Positions 16,084 to 23,819 of a stretch of 29,271 nt of DNA are shown here, one piece after another. Every line of letters starts with the position of its first letter. Within the stretch, counting starts at the first letter, position 1. Below the pieces are notes generated by a model. The model saw only the letters and a list, made by a program, of their open reading frames with translations, had not been told where the DNA came from and ran no database searches. Source of the stretch: DATGKK01 sp035294725 (lineage in GTDB: Bacteria; Actinomycetota; Acidimicrobiia; Acidimicrobiales; Bog-793); NCBI GenBank assembly GCA_035294725.1, contig DATGKK010000076.1, positions 1 through 29,271 on the forward strand, written 5' to 3'. The position numbers were made by a program, and so were the translations under genes.

Positions 16084-16989
16084 ATGCCAGCCATCGACGT
16101 CGAGAACCTCGAAGTGCGCTACGGCGAACGTGTCGCCGTCGACGGTGTGAGCTTCTCGGTCGAAGCCGGCGAGGTCGTCGCGCTGTTGGGGCCCAACGGC
16201 GCGGGCAAGACGACGACGGTGGAGAGCATCGAGGGTTACCGGCGGCCGGCGGCGGGCCGAGTGCGCGTCCTCGGTCTCGACCCGGTCGCCGACCACTCGC
16301 GTCTCGTGCCTCGGCTCGGCGTGATGCTCCAGCGAGGGGGCGTGTACCCGGTGATGAGCGCACGGCGCGTGCTCAACCTGTTCGCCGCCTACTACGCACA
16401 GCCCCGTTCGCCAAACGAGCTGCTCGACCTGCTCGGTCTCAGCGCTGTCGCCTCCACTCCCTTCCGTCGCCTCTCCGGCGGGGAGCAGCAGCGACTCATG
16501 CTCGCGCTCGCCCTCATCGGCCGACCGGAGGTCTGCTGCCTGGACGAGCCGACGGCCGGCGTCGACCCAGCCGGCCGCGCTGCCGTGCGGGAGGTCATCG
16601 CCTCCCTGCGGGACGACGGCGTCGCCGTCCTGCTCACGAGCCATGAGCTCGATGAGGTCGAGCGGCTCGCCGAACGGGTCGTCATCATCGGCAAGGGCCG
16701 GATCGTCGCGTCGGGCGCGACCGGCGAGTTGGGCGGGGGTGACGAGGCAGTGCACTTCTCGGTCGACGGCCAGTTCGACCGTACCGCGTTGTCCCAGGCC
16801 CTCGGGGTCGCCGTGCTAGCCGAACACGGCGGCCGCTACCGGCTCGAGGGCGCGGCAACCCCAGAGCGGGTCGCCGCGCTCACGGCGTGGCTGGCCGGGC
16901 ATCACCTCACCCTCACCGATCTGCGAGTCGGGCGCGAGCGGCTCGAGGACGTCTTCCTCCGGCTCGTGAGCGAGGAGCAGAGCAGGTGA
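16084..16989 (+). CDS. ABC exporter ATP-binding subunit (DrrA/CcmA-like)
   Basis: A 301-aa ATPase of the ABC-2 exporter type. Walker A GPNGAGKT (36-43), Q-loop MLQRGG (81-86), signature LSGGEQQR (130-137), Walker B VCCLDEP (150-156) with the AGVDP D-loop, and the H-loop in LLTSHE are all present. A C-terminal extension (about 215-301) ending in LEDVFLRL is typical of DrrA-like subunits. The ATG at 16084 lies 20 bp after regX3; the upstream reading in this frame is antisense-like shadow within regX3. It forms a unit with the overlapping permease gene. The substrate is unknown, but the location beside ctaB/ctaA matches a gene order also seen around heme-A synthesis genes in Mycobacterium. Confidence 0.88.
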   Translation: MPAIDVENLEVRYGERVAVDGVSFSVEAGEVVALLGPNGAGKTTTVESIEGYRRPAAGRVRVLGLDPVADHSRLVPRLGVMLQRGGVYPVMSARRVLNLFAAYYAQPRSPNELLDLLGLSAVASTPFRRLSGGEQQRLMLALALIGRPEVCCLDEPTAGVDPAGRAAVREVIASLRDDGVAVLLTSHELDEVERLAERVVIIGKGRIVASGATGELGGGDEAVHFSVDGQFDRTALSQALGVAVLAEHGGRYRLEGAATPERVAALTAWLAGHHLTLTDLRVGRERLEDVFLRLVSEEQSR

Positions 16990-17705
16990 AGGCACTCCGG
17001 GCCCAGGTGGCCGCCGAGGTGCGCATGACGCTCGAGCGTGGCGAGACGCTGCTCGTCACGCTCGGCATCCCTGCCTTCCTGCTCGTGTTCTTCTCTCTCG
17101 TGCACGTCCTGCCGACCGGAACGCGGCACCCGGTCGACTTTCTCGCTCCGGGAATCCTCGGGCTCGCCGTGATGTCCACGGCCATGGTGTCGCTTGGGAT
17201 CGCAACCGGCTTCGAGCGCAGCTACGGGGTGCTGAAGCGCCTCGGCGCCACACCGCTCGGGCGGCCGCGCCTGCTGGTCGCCAAGATCGGCGGGGTCCTC
17301 CTCGTCGAGATCGCTCAGGTCGTCGTGCTCGGGTCGATCGCGCTGGGCCTTGGGTGGCGCCCCCACCTTGCAGCTGGCCTCGCGATCGTCGCCCTGCTCC
17401 TTGCGACCTTCGCATTCGCCGGGATCGCTCTTGCGCTGGCTGGCACCCTGAGGGCCGAGGTGAACCTCGCCGTCTCGAACGGGATCTACCTGCTGCTGCT
17501 CCTCATCGGCGGGATCGTGTTCCCTCTCTCGAAGCTCGGAGGCTTCGCCGCCGTCGCCCGGCTCCTCCCCGCTGCAGCGCTGTCGGACGCGCTCCATCCA
17601 GTGCTCGGGTCCGGAGCCGCACCCCCGGCCGAGGCATGGATCGTGCTGGCCGCGTGGGCCTTCGTGATGCCGATCCTGGCGACGGTGACGTTCAGCTGGG
17701 AGTAA
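16986..17705 (+). CDS. ABC-2 type exporter permease
   Basis: A 239-aa membrane subunit with about six hydrophobic helices (near 21-39, 51-70, 95-115, 125-150, 158-178, 212-236), starting with a short amphipathic N-terminus as in ABC-2/DrrB permeases. FERSYGVLKRLGATPLGRPRL-type sequence (about 75-95) is the conserved cytoplasmic coupling segment of this family. The GTG at 16986 overlaps the ATPase stop (GTGA), which rules out the longer reading starting at 16887. It converges on ctaB with a 32-bp gap. Confidence 0.85.
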   Translation: MKALRAQVAAEVRMTLERGETLLVTLGIPAFLLVFFSLVHVLPTGTRHPVDFLAPGILGLAVMSTAMVSLGIATGFERSYGVLKRLGATPLGRPRLLVAKIGGVLLVEIAQVVVLGSIALGLGWRPHLAAGLAIVALLLATFAFAGIALALAGTLRAEVNLAVSNGIYLLLLLIGGIVFPLSKLGGFAAVARLLPAAALSDALHPVLGSGAAPPAEAWIVLAAWAFVMPILATVTFSWE

Positions 17706-17737
17706 CCCGGCCTGCTGGCGCGACCGTCCGGCGGCCG

Positions 17738-18667
17738 TCAGTGGTAGCGGATGACGACGTCAATGGCCATCGCGGCGAACAGGGCGGTGACGTAGGAGAT
17801 CGAATAGCGAAACAGGCGCATCGCCGCCTTCGGGGTGCCGCCCTCGAGGCGGAGGCGGACCGCGTCCACGAGATAGAGCACGCCGGCTAGGACCGCGACG
17901 GCCCAGTACAGCGGGCCCATGTGGGCGACCCAACCGAACGCGAACGACGTCGCGACGAGCGCGACGGAGTACCAGATGATCTGGACGGCGACCTTGTCGA
18001 ATGCTTCCACCACCGGCAGCATCGGCACGCTCGCGCGCTCGTAGTCATCCCGGTACTTGACGGCGAGCGCCCAGAAATGCGACGGCGTCCAGATGACGAT
18101 GAGCGCGAACAACAGCAGTGGCGCCCAGCCGAGGTGGTCGGTCACGGCCGTCCAACCGACGAGGACCGGAACCGCGCCGGCTGCTCCGCCGATGACGATG
18201 TTCTGCTTCGAGCGCCGCTTCAACCCGATGGTGTAGACGAACACGTAGAACAGCGCTGCGCCGAGGGCGAGGCAGGCGGAGAGCAGGTTGACGGCGGTGG
18301 CAAAGAGCCCGAAGGCGAGCAGCTCGAGCACAACCGCGAACACGAGCGCCTCCCGAGGCCGCACGGCCCCGGTGACGAGCGGCCGCTTGCTCGTGCGATG
18401 CATCACCGCGTCGATGTCCCGGTCGATGAACATGTTCGTGGCGTTCGCGCCGCCGGCCGAGAGCGCACCGCCGGCAAGAGTGGCGAGAACGAGCCAGCCT
18501 GACGGGACCCCCCGGTGGGCCACGAACATCGTCGGGATCGTCGTGACCAGGAGCAGCTCGATGATCCGCGGCTTCGTCAGCGCGACGAAGCCGCGGATGC
18601 GCTCCGTCCTTGTCGTGTCGGCGGCTCGAGGGGCGGAGGTGAGCTCGGCGGGAGTGATCTGAGCCAC
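17738..18667 (-). CDS. ctaB: Protoheme IX farnesyltransferase (heme O synthase)
   Basis: A UbiA-family membrane prenyltransferase that adds a farnesyl group to heme B to give heme O, the first step to heme A for aa3-type cytochrome oxidase. The 309-aa protein has about nine hydrophobic helices. The prenyl-diphosphate/Mg2+ motif is N78-x3-D82-x3-D86 followed by RTSKRPLVTG (91-100), and the second Asp-rich loop is KYRDDYERASVPMLP (204-218). The start is GTG at 18667, with a TANNNT hexamer ending 10 bases upstream and no Shine-Dalgarno, so the transcript is probably leaderless or nearly so. It is divergent from ctaA, which performs the next step. Confidence 0.95.
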   Translation of the reverse strand: MAQITPAELTSAPRAADTTRTERIRGFVALTKPRIIELLLVTTIPTMFVAHRGVPSGWLVLATLAGGALSAGGANATNMFIDRDIDAVMHRTSKRPLVTGAVRPREALVFAVVLELLAFGLFATAVNLLSACLALGAALFYVFVYTIGLKRRSKQNIVIGGAAGAVPVLVGWTAVTDHLGWAPLLLFALIVIWTPSHFWALAVKYRDDYERASVPMLPVVEAFDKVAVQIIWYSVALVATSFAFGWVAHMGPLYWAVAVLAGVLYLVDAVRLRLEGGTPKAAMRLFRYSISYVTALFAAMAIDVVIRYH

Positions 18668-18677
18668 TGTGGGGCTC

Positions 18678-18683
18678 AGTGTA
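18678..18683 (-). promoter_or_regulatory. Putative -10 element of ctaB promoter
   Basis: The minus-strand hexamer TACACT fits TANNNT. It ends 10 bases before the ctaB GTG, putting the transcription start within a few bases of the start codon. No good -35 hexamer is seen at 17 bp spacing. Confidence 0.4.
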
Positions 18684-18745
18684 GGGGCAGAGCGGGGAGG
18701 AGCACCTAGCCGACTCGCGCAGCGCTGGGCGGCGTCGCACCGGAG

Positions 18746-19786
18746 GTGACGCTCGCCCTACCATCGTCGGAGGTGCAGCGGTTCGAACGACTTTCGGTCT
18801 CGGGCAGCGTGGTCCGCAAGATCGCGCTGGCGACAGTCGTGCTCTACGCGCTGCTCGTCCTCTCTGGAGGAGCGGTGAGGCTGAGCGGGTCGGGGCTCGG
18901 CTGCCCTGACTGGCCCTCTTGCTACCAGCACCGCCTCGTCGCGGCGCTCTCGTTCCACCCGCTGGTCGAGGACCTGAACCGGTTCTTCACCGTCGGCGTG
19001 AGCATCGTGTCGGTCGTCGCCTTCCTCGCGGCCCTGCTCCGAGCTCCGCGCCGGCGCGATATCACTTGGCCCGCCTTCGGCCTGCTCCTCGGCCTGCTCG
19101 CCCAGATCGTGCTGGGCGGGCTCGTGGTGCTGTTCAAGCTCAATCCGTACCTCGTGGCGCTGCACTTCCTGCTCACGCTCGTCGTGCTGGCCGATGCCAT
19201 CTGGATGTACCACCGAACGGGCGTCCCGGACGAAGCAGCGGACGGTACGCCCCAGCAGGTCGTCGCAAGAGAGCTCCGCTGGCTGGTCGCCGCCCTGTTG
19301 GCCTGTCTGGCCGTGGTGACGATGGCGGGAACGATCGTGACCGGCTCGGGACCGCACTCAGGCAGCACGGGGACCGAACGGATCCCGATCGCGTTCCGCG
19401 ACGCGGCTGAGCTCCACAGCTCATTGGCCTGGCTGTTGCTAGGGCTCGTCACGGCGAGCCTGTTCGCCTTTCGCGTCGCGAGGGCTCCGGAGTTGGTGCA
19501 GCGGCGGGCCCGGACGATGTTCGAGCTCACGATCCTCCAGGGCGCTCTCGGCTACACCCAGTACTTCCTGCACGATGCGGCCGCGATCGTCGAGCTCCAT
19601 CTCGCCGGTGTGACGTGCCTGTGGATCGCGGCGAGCGGTCTGTTGCTCAGCCTGCACGAGCACGTCGTCCCCGAACGGACCCCGGCACAAAAGCCCACCG
19701 GGGCCGACGCGGCGGCGACTCCGGCGACCACGATTGCCGCGGTCGGCACCGAGCGACCGGCCGCCGAACCCGCTCCGCTGAGGTAG
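18746..19786 (+). CDS. ctaA: Heme A synthase (COX15/CtaA)
   Basis: Oxidises the C8 methyl of heme O to the formyl group of heme A. The 346-aa protein has eight hydrophobic helices in two four-helix halves. The first external loop carries the cysteine pair C53-x5-C59 in GLGCPDWPSC, as in Bacillus-type CtaA. Candidate heme ligands are H140 (ALHFLLT), H224 (AELHSSLAW) and H285 (VELHLAG). At the first ligand position the sequence is E75-D-L-N78-R79 rather than the E-x-x-H-R of Bacillus; to my recollection Asn here occurs in other actinobacterial CtaA proteins. A low-complexity Pro/Ala tail follows residue 308. The GTG at 18746 is the first start in frame, but GTG at residue 10 is possible. Confidence 0.9.
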   Translation: MTLALPSSEVQRFERLSVSGSVVRKIALATVVLYALLVLSGGAVRLSGSGLGCPDWPSCYQHRLVAALSFHPLVEDLNRFFTVGVSIVSVVAFLAALLRAPRRRDITWPAFGLLLGLLAQIVLGGLVVLFKLNPYLVALHFLLTLVVLADAIWMYHRTGVPDEAADGTPQQVVARELRWLVAALLACLAVVTMAGTIVTGSGPHSGSTGTERIPIAFRDAAELHSSLAWLLLGLVTASLFAFRVARAPELVQRRARTMFELTILQGALGYTQYFLHDAAAIVELHLAGVTCLWIAASGLLLSLHEHVVPERTPAQKPTGADAAATPATTIAAVGTERPAAEPAPLR

Positions 19787-19789
19787 CAG

Positions 19790-20092
19790 TTGACCAGCGC
19801 TCCCACCTCCGCTCCCGTCGAGGTCGAGCGGCCGGAAGGCCACGAGTCACTCCGGCCGGACCTGCCGTGGCTCGTCATCGTGTGGAACGATCCCGTCAAT
19901 CTCATGAGCTACGTGACCTTCGTGTTCCAAAAGCTCTTCGGCTACTCGAAGGAGAAGGCGCACAAGCTGATGATGGACGTCCACACGAAGGGTCGGGCGG
20001 TGGTCTCGAGCGGTCCCCGGGAACGCGCCGAGCTCGACGTCGCCCGGCTCCACCAGCACGGGCTGTGGGCCACGATGGAACAGAGCGGGTGA
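19790..20092 (+). CDS. clpS: ClpS, adaptor of the Clp protease
   Basis: A 100-aa ClpS, which binds N-degron substrates and hands them to the ClpA/ClpC-ClpP protease. The core begins at about residue 25: VIVWNDPVNLMSYVTFVF (29-46) with the N-degron pocket residues N33-D34, then LFGYSKEKAHKLMMDVHTKG (49-68) including H65, then the ERAEL and HGLWATME segments. The start is TTG at 19790, only 3 bases after the ctaA stop, with GAGG (19780-19783) at 6-nt spacing; the first 24 residues are an unconserved tail. It is followed by a DUF2017-type gene, a pairing known in Actinobacteria such as Mycobacterium. Confidence 0.93.
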   Translation: MTSAPTSAPVEVERPEGHESLRPDLPWLVIVWNDPVNLMSYVTFVFQKLFGYSKEKAHKLMMDVHTKGRAVVSSGPRERAELDVARLHQHGLWATMEQSG

Positions 20093-20104
20093 GGCGGCGT
20101 TGAG

Positions 20105-20701
20105 GTGATCCGGCGGCGCATCCGCCCGACCCGACGACAGCGGGGCTGCGAGCTTCACCTGCCCGAGGAGGAGCGGCAGCTGCTCGAGCAGCTCCCGAAC
20201 CAGCTCGCCGCCGCGATCCGGCGTCTCGACTTCAACCAGCCTCTTCCCGACAGCCTGCGGAGGCTCTTTCCGGTCGCCTACAGCAGGGACGAGGACGCGC
20301 AGCGGACCTACGCCGAGTCGACCCGCGGCGAGCTCGTGGAACTGCACCTCGCGTCGCTCGACGCTCTTTCACGGCACGCCCGCTCGCGCCGACTCGACGA
20401 GCAGACCATGACTGCCTGGCTCCATGCCCTGACGGACCTCCGGCTCGTGCTCGGTACCGTCCTCGGCGTCACCGACGACGAGGTTGGAGTGCCGGAGGGC
20501 GCCCCTCAAAGTGAGGTGATCATCTACCAGTACCTCACCCTCTTGGAAGCGGAGCTGATCGACGTGATGGAGCAGTGGCTGCCCGAACCCTTGCCAGGTG
20601 CCGACGACTCGGTTCCGGACGACCCATGGGGCGAGCCCCTCGGCGACCTCCGCTGGGACGGCACACCACGCCCCGAGTGGCCACCGAGGCCAGAGTGGTG
20701 A
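20105..20701 (+). CDS. DUF2017-family protein
   Basis: A 198-aa acidic, mainly helical protein. It matches the DUF2017 family in size, in its N-terminal basic stretch followed by LPEEERQLLEQLPNQL (19-34), in LRRLFPVAYSRDEDAQ (51-66), and in the WLHALTDLRLVLGTVLGV segment (105-122), and in sitting directly after clpS. The function is unknown; the constant linkage with clpS in Actinobacteria suggests a role near Clp proteolysis. GTG at 20105 follows the clpS stop by 12 bases; the TGA overlaps the next start (GTGA). The C-terminus ends in a Pro/Trp/Arg-rich repeat-like tail (PRPEWPPRPEW). Confidence 0.8.
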   Translation: MIRRRIRPTRRQRGCELHLPEEERQLLEQLPNQLAAAIRRLDFNQPLPDSLRRLFPVAYSRDEDAQRTYAESTRGELVELHLASLDALSRHARSRRLDEQTMTAWLHALTDLRLVLGTVLGVTDDEVGVPEGAPQSEVIIYQYLTLLEAELIDVMEQWLPEPLPGADDSVPDDPWGEPLGDLRWDGTPRPEWPPRPEW

Positions 20702-22095
20702 GCACTCCGGCTGACGCCGTCGGCGACCTGCCGCGGATCCTCACCATCATGGGCTCTGGTGAGACGGCGCCCACGATGGTGAAAGTTCACCGTGCCGTGC
20801 TCGAGCGGCTTGGACCACCACCGGTCCCCGCCGTGCTGCTGGACACTCCCTTCGGGTTCCAGGAGAACGCGACCGAGCTCGCGCAACGTGTCGTCGACTA
20901 CTTCGCGGAGAGCCTCCGCACTCGGATCGACGTGGCGGGCGCGGGCCCTCGCTCACCAGGCAGCGTCGCACCGGGACCGCTCGGAACAGGTCGGGACCCC
21001 TTTGCCAATGAACGTCTCGTCGCCAAGCTCCGTGACGCCCGCTACATCTTCGCCGGCCCCGGCTCGCCCTCCTACGCACTACGCAAGTGGCGGGGGACCG
21101 TGGTCCCGGCGCTGTTGACCGAGCGCCTCCAGAGCGGTGGCGCGGTCACGTTCTCGTCAGCCGCTGCTCTCACTCTCGGCGTCGCGACGGTGCCCGTCTA
21201 TGAGATCTACAAGGTCGGCGAGGAGCCGCGATGGCTGGAGGGCCTCGACGTGCTCGGCGTCACGGGCTTATCCGCAGCGGTCATCCCCCACTACAACAAC
21301 GCCGAAGGGGGAACCCACGACACTCGCTTTTGCTACCTCGGCGAGCGCCGGCTCTCGATGCTCGAGTCGGAGTTGCCGGACGGCGCGTTCGTGCTCGGCG
21401 TCGACGAGCACACTGCGCTGGTGCTCGATCTCGACGCCCGTTCGGGTGAGGTGTTCGGGAACGGAGTCGTCACCGTGCGCGCAGCCGGACGGTCCCGGAC
21501 GTGGGCAGCCGGTGAGGTGATCGGCTTCGACGAGATCGTCACCACTGCCAACGAGCTGCGGGCTCAGTCCACTGCCCCTGCGGTGGCTCCCGACACCCAT
21601 GCTGCGCGCGGCCCGGTCGACGGTAAAGCCAGTCAGGGCCCAGGTGGCACCCCCAGCGGTGGCGAGCCTTCCGCAACAGCGGCCGGTAGCTCGGGCGTCT
21701 ACGAGCGCTCTCCCCTGCTCGACGCCGCCCGTGCGAGAGAGGAGGACTTCGCCAAGGCGATCGCGGCAAGAGACATGGACGGCGCCGTGCAGGCGATCCT
21801 CGAGCTCGAATCTGAGATCACGGCTTGGTCGCATGACATCCCGTCCGGTGATGCCATGGACCGAGCCCGGGCAAGCCTTCGATCGCTGATCGTCGAGCTC
21901 GGACAGGCGGGCGAGGAGGGGCTGCGGGACCCGAGAGAGGTGCTCGGGCCCTTCGTCGAGACGATGCTCGAGCTCCGGCAGGCGGCGCGAGCGGACCGGC
22001 GCTTCGCCGACGCCGATGCCGTCCGCGACCGGCTCGCCGAGCTCGGGGTCGAGGTGAGGGACACGGCCGCCGGCAGCGAGTGGTTCCTCGGCTGA
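20698..22095 (+). CDS. Fusion of a GATase1/peptidase-S51-like domain with a CysRS-type C-terminal domain
   Basis: A 465-aa two-domain protein. The first part (about 12-285) reads as a Rossmann-like class-I glutamine amidotransferase/cyanophycinase-type fold: ILTIMGSGETAPTM (14-27), YIFAGPGSPSYALRKW (116-131) and a nucleophile-elbow candidate TFSSAAALTLG (151-161, S153 or S154), then IPHYNNAEGGTHDTRFCYLG (196-215). A Gly/Pro/Ala-rich linker (286-335) leads to a helical domain (336-465) whose end RRFADADAVRDRLAELGVEV (434-453) followed by DTAAGSEWFLG closely resembles the C-terminus of cysteinyl-tRNA synthetases (CysS/YqeB C-terminal domain). No synthetase catalytic motifs (HIGH, KMSKS) are present. 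The GTG at 20698 overlaps the previous stop. Function unknown; domain names are by pattern, not search. Confidence 0.7.
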   Translation: MSTPADAVGDLPRILTIMGSGETAPTMVKVHRAVLERLGPPPVPAVLLDTPFGFQENATELAQRVVDYFAESLRTRIDVAGAGPRSPGSVAPGPLGTGRDPFANERLVAKLRDARYIFAGPGSPSYALRKWRGTVVPALLTERLQSGGAVTFSSAAALTLGVATVPVYEIYKVGEEPRWLEGLDVLGVTGLSAAVIPHYNNAEGGTHDTRFCYLGERRLSMLESELPDGAFVLGVDEHTALVLDLDARSGEVFGNGVVTVRAAGRSRTWAAGEVIGFDEIVTTANELRAQSTAPAVAPDTHAARGPVDGKASQGPGGTPSGGEPSATAAGSSGVYERSPLLDAARAREEDFAKAIAARDMDGAVQAILELESEITAWSHDIPSGDAMDRARASLRSLIVELGQAGEEGLRDPREVLGPFVETMLELRQAARADRRFADADAVRDRLAELGVEVRDTAAGSEWFLG

Positions 22096-22164
22096 CCACG
22101 GCACTGGTAGCCTCGAAGGGCCACGTCGCCGGGTTGATCTCCTCGATCACAGGATCGGCATCCC

Positions 22165-22237
22165 GCCCCCATCGTCTAGCGGCCTAGGACGCCGCCCTTT
22201 CAAGGCGGTAACACGGGTTCGAATCCCGTTGGGGGTG
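22165..22237 (+). tRNA. tRNA-Glu, anticodon UUC
   Basis: A 73-nt cloverleaf. The acceptor stem GCCCCCA (22165-22171) pairs with TGGGGGT (22230-22236) with one G-T pair, discriminator G22237. The anticodon stem CCGCC (22192-22196) pairs with GGCGG (22204-22208) around loop CTTTCAA, giving anticodon TTC at 22199-22201. The T arm CGGG-TTCGAAT-CCCG is intact. The 3' CCA is not encoded. No promoter was recognised; it sits 69 bp after the fusion gene and no integration signs flank it. Confidence 0.96.
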
Positions 22238-22394
22238 CTCCAGCTCCAGTTCGACGAATCTCCGGGTTGTTGCCGGGCGGACCCCCGTGGCGCTCCCCTG
22301 ATCCCGCGACCTGCGAGGACCGTGCGAGCCCGGATTGTCACGGGTTGCTGACACCTTCTCGAAGTAGCGCCGTTTGTCAACCATCCTCCTGAGC

Positions 22395-22415
22395 GTCAGC
22401 GTGTGAATCGCTGAC
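22395..22415. promoter_or_regulatory. Inverted repeat upstream of MFS gene
   Basis: A perfect 7-bp inverted repeat GTCAGCG / CGCTGAC with a 7-base spacer (TGTGAAT). It lies 94 bp before the MFS start and 158 bp after the tRNA. No T-tract follows, so an operator is more likely than a terminator. Nothing else recognisable is seen between 22238 and 22509. Confidence 0.35.
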
Positions 22416-22509
22416 CGGACTCTGTCGGCGATACAAGGCGGCCACGACCAGCGGTCGGGGCACGAAATGCCAAGCGAAGGAGCGGATTCGCCGTGTCTAT
22501 CCTTCGTGG

Positions 22510-23763
22510 GTGAGCCAGATCCTTGAGAAGGTGCTCCCGGCGCGCCTCGGCACCGGCGTTCGCTGGCTCGTGACGTCATCGTGGATCTCGAACCTGGGCG
22601 ACGGCTTCGCCCTCGCAGCTGGCCCCCTCCTTGTCGCCTCCGAGACGCACAACGCGACGCTCGTCGCACTGGCCACCCTGCTGCAGCGATTGCCGTGGCT
22701 GTTGTTCGTCCTCTTCGCGGGCGTACTTGCGGATCGCTGGAATCGGGCGCTCATGGTGGCGAGCGTCGACCTTGGACGCGCGGCGGTGCTGGGACTGCTC
22801 GCCGCAACGATCCTGTTTGGACGAGTCACCATCGCGATCGTCCTTGTGGTCATGTTCATCCTCGGCACGGCCGAGGTGTTCAGCAACACCGCCTCGAGCT
22901 CGCTCCTCCCCTCTCTCGTTGAGCGACGAGACCTCACCTTGGCGAATGCCCGCCTCTATCTGGGCTTCGCGGTCGTCTACCAGCTCGCAGGGCCTCCCAT
23001 CGGGGCCGCTCTGTTCGGTCGCGAGCGCGCCCTGCCCTTCCTCGGGCAGGCGATACTCGTCGGCGCCGGGGCCCTGATGGTGCTGCGGATCCGGCTACCG
23101 GCCCGTATGGACCAGCTGCCAGCCGGCAGACAGGTGCGCCACGAGATCGCCGAGGGCTTCCGGTGGACGCTTCACCACGCGGCCGTCCGCACACTCGTTC
23201 TCACGATCCTCATCTTCAACATCACCTTCGGCGCGGCCTGGGCAGTCCTCGTCCTCTACGCCAACGAGCGACTGCACATGGGAGCCGTCGGCTTCGGACT
23301 CCTCACGACCGCCTTGGCCGTCGGTGGCTTGTTCGGCACGCTCAGCTACGGATGGATCACGAAGCGGGTGAGCCTCGGGAACATCATGCGCATCGGCCTC
23401 ATCATCGAGACTCTGACGCACCTCTCGCTCGCCCTCACCACCTCCTCGGCCGTGGCGCTCGCCATCATGGTCGTGTTCGGCGCCCACGCGTTCGTCTGGG
23501 GCACGACCTCGGTGACGGTGCGCCAGAGAGCCGTGCCCGACGCCATGCAGGGCCGAGTCACGTCCGTCAACGGCCTCGGGGTCTACGGCGGGCTGGTCAT
23601 CGGCGCGGCACTGAGCGGCCCGATCGCCGACCGGTTCGGCATCACCGCACCCTTCTGGTTCGCCTTCGTCGGCTCGGCCGTGTTCGTCGTCCTCATCTGG
23701 CGCCAGCTACGGCACATCGCGCACGATGACGAGCGACCCCCGCAGCCCGCGTCGGCCGTGTAA
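22510..23763 (+). CDS. MFS exporter (EntS/MFS_3-like)
   Basis: A 417-aa, 12-helix major facilitator. The N-terminal SSWISNLGDGFALAAGPLLV (23-42) and LLFVLFAGVLADRWNRALMV (63-83, with the helix 2-3 DRWNR motif A) are typical of the EntS/DHA3-type group of drug and siderophore exporters. Motif A repeats weakly in the second half (GWITKRVSLGNIMRIG). Substrate unknown. The GTG at 22510 is the first start in frame; GAAGGAGCG about 25 bases upstream is too far to be its ribosome site. A polar tail follows residue 400. It converges on the penicillin-binding protein gene with a 56-bp gap. Confidence 0.87.
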   Translation: MSQILEKVLPARLGTGVRWLVTSSWISNLGDGFALAAGPLLVASETHNATLVALATLLQRLPWLLFVLFAGVLADRWNRALMVASVDLGRAAVLGLLAATILFGRVTIAIVLVVMFILGTAEVFSNTASSSLLPSLVERRDLTLANARLYLGFAVVYQLAGPPIGAALFGRERALPFLGQAILVGAGALMVLRIRLPARMDQLPAGRQVRHEIAEGFRWTLHHAAVRTLVLTILIFNITFGAAWAVLVLYANERLHMGAVGFGLLTTALAVGGLFGTLSYGWITKRVSLGNIMRIGLIIETLTHLSLALTTSSAVALAIMVVFGAHAFVWGTTSVTVRQRAVPDAMQGRVTSVNGLGVYGGLVIGAALSGPIADRFGITAPFWFAFVGSAVFVVLIWRQLRHIAHDDERPPQPASAV

Positions 23764-23819
23764 CGCTGCCGAACCCGCTGCTCACTGCGCAGTCCGAAGA
23801 ACAGCTGGCGTAGCGGTGG

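Noticed and set aside
17706..17737. Bidirectional terminator between the ABC permease and ctaB
   Set aside because: The imperfect dyad has two mismatches in eight positions and no T-tract on either side.
22165..22237. tRNA-Glu as an integration site for a mobile element
   Set aside because: No integrase, no repeated tRNA 3' end and no phage or ICE genes next to it.
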